Made by a program: the position numbers and the translations under genes
In this document: positions 62,265-64,000 of the stretch, piece after piece
Layout of the letters: the number at the start of each line of letters is the position of its first letter
Numbering within the stretch: position 1 is the stretch's first letter
NCBI GenBank assembly: GCA_013397455.1
Contig: VYZB01000240.1
Span: 922,623-986,622, forward strand
Length of the DNA: 64,000 nucleotides
Source of the DNA: Crotophaga sulcirostris
Taxonomy: Eukaryota > Chordata > Aves > Cuculiformes > Crotophagidae
Direction: 5' to 3'
The notes under the pieces: generated by a model
The model's database searches: none
What the model was told of the DNA's origin: nothing
Seen by the model: the letters and a program-made list of their open reading frames with translations, nothing else

Positions 62265-63130
62265 CTGCTCCTGCAAATGCTGCAGCTGGGCTGAGCAGCA
62301 CAGCCTCAGCTCCTTGGGGCTCTCTCCACTGTTCCTCTTCAGCTTCGCTGTGGTTCCAGGTGAGGAGCAAGCTCCAGAACCCATTTAGTGCAGCACTGAC
62401 CTCTAGTGACACTGAGGGGACCCTTCCCAGTCCCCACATCTGGGGGTGACCTAGAAGTGGCCACCGACTACCATGAAGGATGTTATCCTTGTGGAGCAGG
62501 TCCCAGCTCACTTGGTGGGGCATCACTGCTCCTGGGTGGCACTGCCAGGCCCTGGATGGAGAAGTGGGACCCACCATGGTGTCCTGGTTTGTCCCCTAGC
62601 CTCTCTACCACTCATTTGTTCCTTCCAGCTGGGCTGGAGGATTTCTCCTCCTTGTGCCTAGGTGCCTGTTCAAGTCCAAGGAGTGGAGAAGTCATCAGCC
62701 ATATGTTGCTCTGATTAATCACTCTTTGCCCATGTTTTACCTGATGGCAGGCTTCCCTTTCTGCTCAGGTGAGTCAGCAATGGCTCTGGAAGGAACTTCC
62801 TACTGGAAGCCCTCAAACAATCATCCTGTTGTCTCCCCAGTGCATCCTGACCTGTGCAGGCATCCCCCCAAACCGAGGACAGGAGTATGCAGAGCCCAGG
62901 GATGCTCAGTCTCCCGTGCAATTACCAGAGCCCTTGCTAAGCACCCAGGGATGGTGGTGGGGTCACAGCATGCTCCAAGCTGTAGGAAGCAAGCACAGGC
63001 AAGAGCAGCACTGGAGAAGGATGGAGCATCTCAGCTGGGCCAGCTGTGTCCAGAGCAGGGAGCAGACGAGGGGATGCTGCGGTCCCGGGGATGCTGTGGT
63101 CCCAGGGATGCTGTGGTCCCAGGGATGCAC
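62265..63130. other. Unique DNA ending in a 17-bp tandem repeat
   Basis: No gene is recognised. The right end holds the 17-bp tandem array listed separately. A 225-codon plus-strand open frame across this area continues into the next CR1 and is therefore not a gene. Confidence 0.5.
63072..63128. repeat. 17-bp tandem repeat, three and a part units
   Basis: Units begin at 63072, 63089 and 63106, reading GGATGCTGYGGTCCCRG, with a partial fourth before 63128. Unit 1 has CpGs (TGCGG, CCCGG) where units 2 and 3 have TG and CA, consistent with CpG decay or unit replacement. The array abuts the tail end of the next CR1. Confidence 0.85.
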
Positions 63131-63322
63131 CATAGAATCATTCAATGGTTTGACTTGGAAGGGACCTTAAAGCCCATCCAGTTCCAACCCCTCTGCCAGG
63201 GGCAGGGACACCTCCCACTGGATCAGGGTGCACAAAGCCCCATCCAACCTGGCCTTGAACACCTCCAGGGATGGGGCAGCCACAGCTTCCCTGTGCCTGT
63301 GCCTCACCACCCTCAGCATGAA
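63131..63322 (-). mobile_element. CR1: CR1 LINE 3' fragment, ATTCTATG class
   Basis: Minus-strand CR1 beginning at the left with ATAGAATCATTCAATGG. It contains the CTCTGCCAGGGGCAGGG and GATCAGGGTGCACAAAGC blocks and the segment encoding [21 protein letters not shown]. It is the same subfamily as the copies at 57693 and 59466, in opposite orientation, and is 5'-truncated near 63322. Confidence 0.92.
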
Positions 63323-64000
63323 AAAGCATGAACCAGAGCATGAACAGATCAAAGGCAGGGCCAGGACATGAGTGGAGCAGGCTGTGCCCCAGAAGCACCC
63401 ACACTGCAGGGCTCTGCTGGGGTGCTCAGGGACCGGTGCCTCCGTAAGCCCTGGGAGCACAAGCAGAGAGCGCTCGGGCTTCCAGTTGAATGAAAAAATG
63501 CAGCACAATGAAATGCAAAGGGGACAGAGCAGCCTGGGCTGCACAAGTGGAGGGAATGAGCCCAATACCAGCCTTGTCCACCCCAGCTCCTGCTCTGCCA
63601 CTGGTTCCCAGGCGCTTTCACAGCACTTGCGCTCACATGAGGGCAGAGGAAGGACGAGGTCACTGCTACGCAAGTCCAGCAACACAAAGAGGGGTTCAGA
63701 GCTCTTCTTGACAGGGCTGGCTTCCCTCCCCCCTCCAAGTGGGTCTTCTCTGTGCCTCTGTCTCTGTCTTCCTCTTAGGCCATCTCCTGGATCAAGGTTG
63801 TTGCACAAAGCCAGAGTAATTGCCTTGCCTTGGAGGGTTCTTTCTGAAAATCAGCGTATTCAAGAAAATGGGTCTTTGAGGTCCTCTGGTGCCCAGCAGT
63901 TGGGGCCACCCTGGTCCCAGGGACAGAGCTTGTATTCACACTCTGCAGACAACAGGGCATTCAGCAGGAATGAGGAGACAGGAAATGCAGAAGTGATGAA
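63323..64000. other. Unique DNA to window end
   Basis: No exon, RNA gene or repeat is recognised. A 213-codon minus-strand open frame begins here, but its C-terminal part is CR1-encoded, so it is a chimeric chance frame, not a gene. Confidence 0.5.

Noticed and set aside
61894..62577. 227-codon minus-strand open frame with a Pro-Thr repeat
   Set aside because: The repeat is the translated hexamer array in a CR1 tail and the rest lacks any domain.
62654..63331. 225-codon plus-strand open frame
   Set aside because: It reads through the 17-bp tandem array and then antisense through CR1.
1..64000. Endogenous retrovirus or other viral insert
   Set aside because: No LTR pair, primer-binding site, or gag/pol/env-like frame was seen. 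All reverse-transcriptase-like coding matches CR1 LINEs.
1..64000. CRISPR array, bacterial operon, tRNA or rRNA gene
   Set aside because: No regular spacer-repeat pattern, no clustered long ORFs, and no recognisable tRNA boxes or rRNA sequence.

Overview
The window looks like vertebrate, almost certainly avian, nuclear DNA. The main evidence is about eighteen 5'-truncated CR1 (chicken repeat 1) LINE copies. They share the CR1 C-terminal ORF2 coding signature and end in short 8-base tail repeats of the ATTCTRTG or ATACTGTG type in place of poly(A). There are no bacterial-style operons, Shine-Dalgarno spacing, CRISPR arrays or dense ORFs. The order of bird cannot be fixed from the sequence alone.

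No protein-coding gene is recognisable. The open frames are short, overlap on both strands, lack family motifs, and the longest ones (about 150-230 codons) either run through CR1 or resemble chance open frames in GC-moderate DNA. The window is therefore best read as intergenic or deep intronic. Three short segments have a good splice acceptor, an open frame and a plausible donor (12222-12364, 51527-51614, 61520-61707). They are offered only as weak exon candidates.

Layout. 1-8.4 kb: mostly unique DNA with two small CR1 tails, a perfect AT-rich hairpin, a (TAA)n microsatellite and a degenerate 25-bp minisatellite. 8.4-22.7 kb: one CR1, then the longest repeat-poor stretch, holding a perfect 13-bp estrogen-response-element palindrome, a 63-bp E-box/MEF2/X-box/MEF2 cluster and a CCAAT+TATA arrangement. 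22.7-35.1 kb: a CR1 reverse-transcriptase fragment, two closely related CR1 copies (28.4 and 31.8 kb), and a tail-to-tail CR1 pair near 34-35 kb. 35-54.7 kb: sparse CR1, one of them ancient, with unique DNA between. 54.7-64 kb: the most CR1-rich part, six copies in about 9 kb, including one with a short inverted 5' junction.

By my count CR1 covers roughly 5 kb (about 8%). All copies are dead 5'-truncated fragments. I found no convincing new biological system. The items most worth testing are the regulatory-site cluster at 12.65-12.72 kb, the ERE, the X-box pair and the CR1 inverted junction.
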